From NCBI GenBank assembly GCA_030671095.1, contig DAOVAK010000024.1, positions 1 to 13,325 of the forward strand: a DNA stretch of 13,325 bases. Reading direction: 5' to 3'. The notes beneath the pieces are model-generated. The model saw only the letters and a program-made list of their open reading frames with translations, did no database searches and had not been told where the DNA came from. Below, one piece after another: positions 13,118-13,325 of this stretch. Both the position numbers and the translations under genes were made by a program. Source of the stretch: Deltaproteobacteria bacterium. Lineage in GTDB: Bacteria; Desulfobacterota; DSM-4660; Desulfatiglandales; HGW-15. Each line of letters opens with the position of its first letter. Within the stretch, counting starts at the first letter, position 1.

Positions 13118-13147
13118 TTTTCCTCTGCCGACGTCGGCAGAGGAAAA
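13118..13147. repeat. Perfect 30-bp palindrome of element copy 2
   Basis: TTTTCCTCTGCCG (13118-13130), the self-complementary ACGT, then CGGCAGAGGAAAA (13135-13147). Both arms are identical to copy 1. It lies 43 nt before the lysA start codon. As RNA it forms a 13-bp stem with a 4-nt loop; as DNA it is a symmetric site that a dimeric protein could bind. Confidence 0.75.
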
Positions 13148-13190
13148 AGTCTGTGTCTGTCTGTGTGGGTCTGCGGCTAATGTGAGGGTC

Positions 13191-13325
13191 ATGCATCATT
13201 TCCAATACCAGAACAATGAGCTCTACTGCGAAGAGGTCCCTGTATTGGAAATAGCAAGGGACGTGGGGACGCCTTTCTATCTGTACTCCCATGCCACTTT
13301 AAGACAACACTTTAAAGCCTTTGAC
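13191..13325 (+). CDS. lysA: Diaminopimelate decarboxylase, N-terminal part, cut by window edge
   Basis: Removes the carboxyl group from meso-diaminopimelate to make lysine. Only the first 45 codons are in the window, and the frame is still open at the end. The visible residues [18 protein letters not shown], then [13 protein letters not shown], are the characteristic LysA start leading into the first strand of the alanine-racemase-like PLP barrel; the catalytic lysine lies beyond the edge. ATG 13191 is preceded by GAGGG at 13184-13188, only 2 nt away, which is closer than usual. Element copy 2 ends 10 nt upstream, so the native leader may have been replaced. The position next to a lipoprotein with an LptM-like start matches the E. 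coli lptM-dapF-lysA neighbourhood. Confidence 0.88.
   Translation, partial: MHHFQYQNNELYCEEVPVLEIARDVGTPFYLYSHATLRQHFKAFD

Larger units (their letters stand above)
12917..13180 (+). mobile_element. MITE-like element copy 2 (lipoprotein-lysA spacer), no coding capacity
   Basis: A 264-bp block from 14 nt after the lipoprotein stop to 10 nt before lysA. The left end TTAACCGCAGACACAC matches the inward-read right end TTAGCCGCAGACCCAC at 14 of 16 positions. A left hairpin (12941-12967) and a perfect 30-bp palindrome (13118-13147) sit near the two ends, in the same order and orientation as in copy 1 at 9387. The terminal and hairpin parts are alike in the two copies, while the middle (about 12980-13090) is largely unrelated. 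There is no transposase and no coding signal. Repeats with ACCGCAGAC ends are, from memory, common between genes in deltaproteobacterial genomes. Confidence 0.6.

Noticed and set aside
12917..13292. Minus-strand frames of 61-91 codons over the lipoprotein-lysA spacer
   Set aside because: They translate the element's repeats (peptides such as SAVNKF near the ends) and run over the start of lysA.

Overview
The window looks like chromosomal DNA of a Gram-negative, deltaproteobacterial-type organism (Desulfobacterota sensu lato). The reasons are the gene order (xerC-hslV-hslU followed by an arg cluster, a small lipoprotein and lysA), the wording of the protein motifs, a lipoprotein with outer-membrane sorting features, and spacers packed with REP-like palindromes and degenerate heptanucleotide repeats. 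The assignment rests on recognition, not on a database search. No phage, plasmid, CRISPR or transposase gene is present.

Layout. Positions 1-342 hold no protein gene I can support. A sequence at about 157-304 folds on paper like a 6S RNA: closing stem, large asymmetric bubble with a small hairpin on its 3' side, and apical stem. On the minus strand a two-gene unit follows: a divergent elongation factor G paralogue (2929-851), then a MogA/MoaB-type molybdenum cofactor protein (840-343). A 404-bp divergent spacer (2930-3333) full of palindromes separates it from the plus-strand genes xerC, hslV and hslU. These are followed by argB, argD, argF, argG and argH, a small lipoprotein gene resembling lptM, and the first 45 codons of lysA, cut by the window edge.

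How the genes work together. XerC is a site-specific recombinase for chromosome dimer resolution. HslV and HslU form a two-part ATP-dependent protease. ArgB, ArgD and ArgF convert N-acetylglutamate-derived intermediates to citrulline (ArgC and the acetyl-transfer or deacetylation step are encoded elsewhere), and ArgG and ArgH finish arginine. LysA makes lysine from meso-diaminopimelate. The plus-strand genes probably form one long transcript or a few overlapping ones. hslV/hslU (2-nt gap), argD/argF (ATGA overlap) and argH/lipoprotein (TTGA overlap) are translationally tight.

The most unusual content lies between genes. (1) Two copies of a 264-299 bp element with imperfect terminal inverted repeats and a shared perfect 13-bp hairpin fill the argF-argG and lipoprotein-lysA spacers, in the same orientation. 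(2) A 32-33 nt hairpin family occurs once inside the first element and once, on the opposite strand, in the argG-argH spacer, with a compensating base-pair change. (3) Heptanucleotide tandem repeats lie between genes, and the AATGACN type supplies the start codons assigned to argB and argH and the upstream candidate start of argD. (4) The EF-G paralogue lacks the usual G3 histidine. I see no undescribed multi-gene system; the genes themselves are housekeeping.
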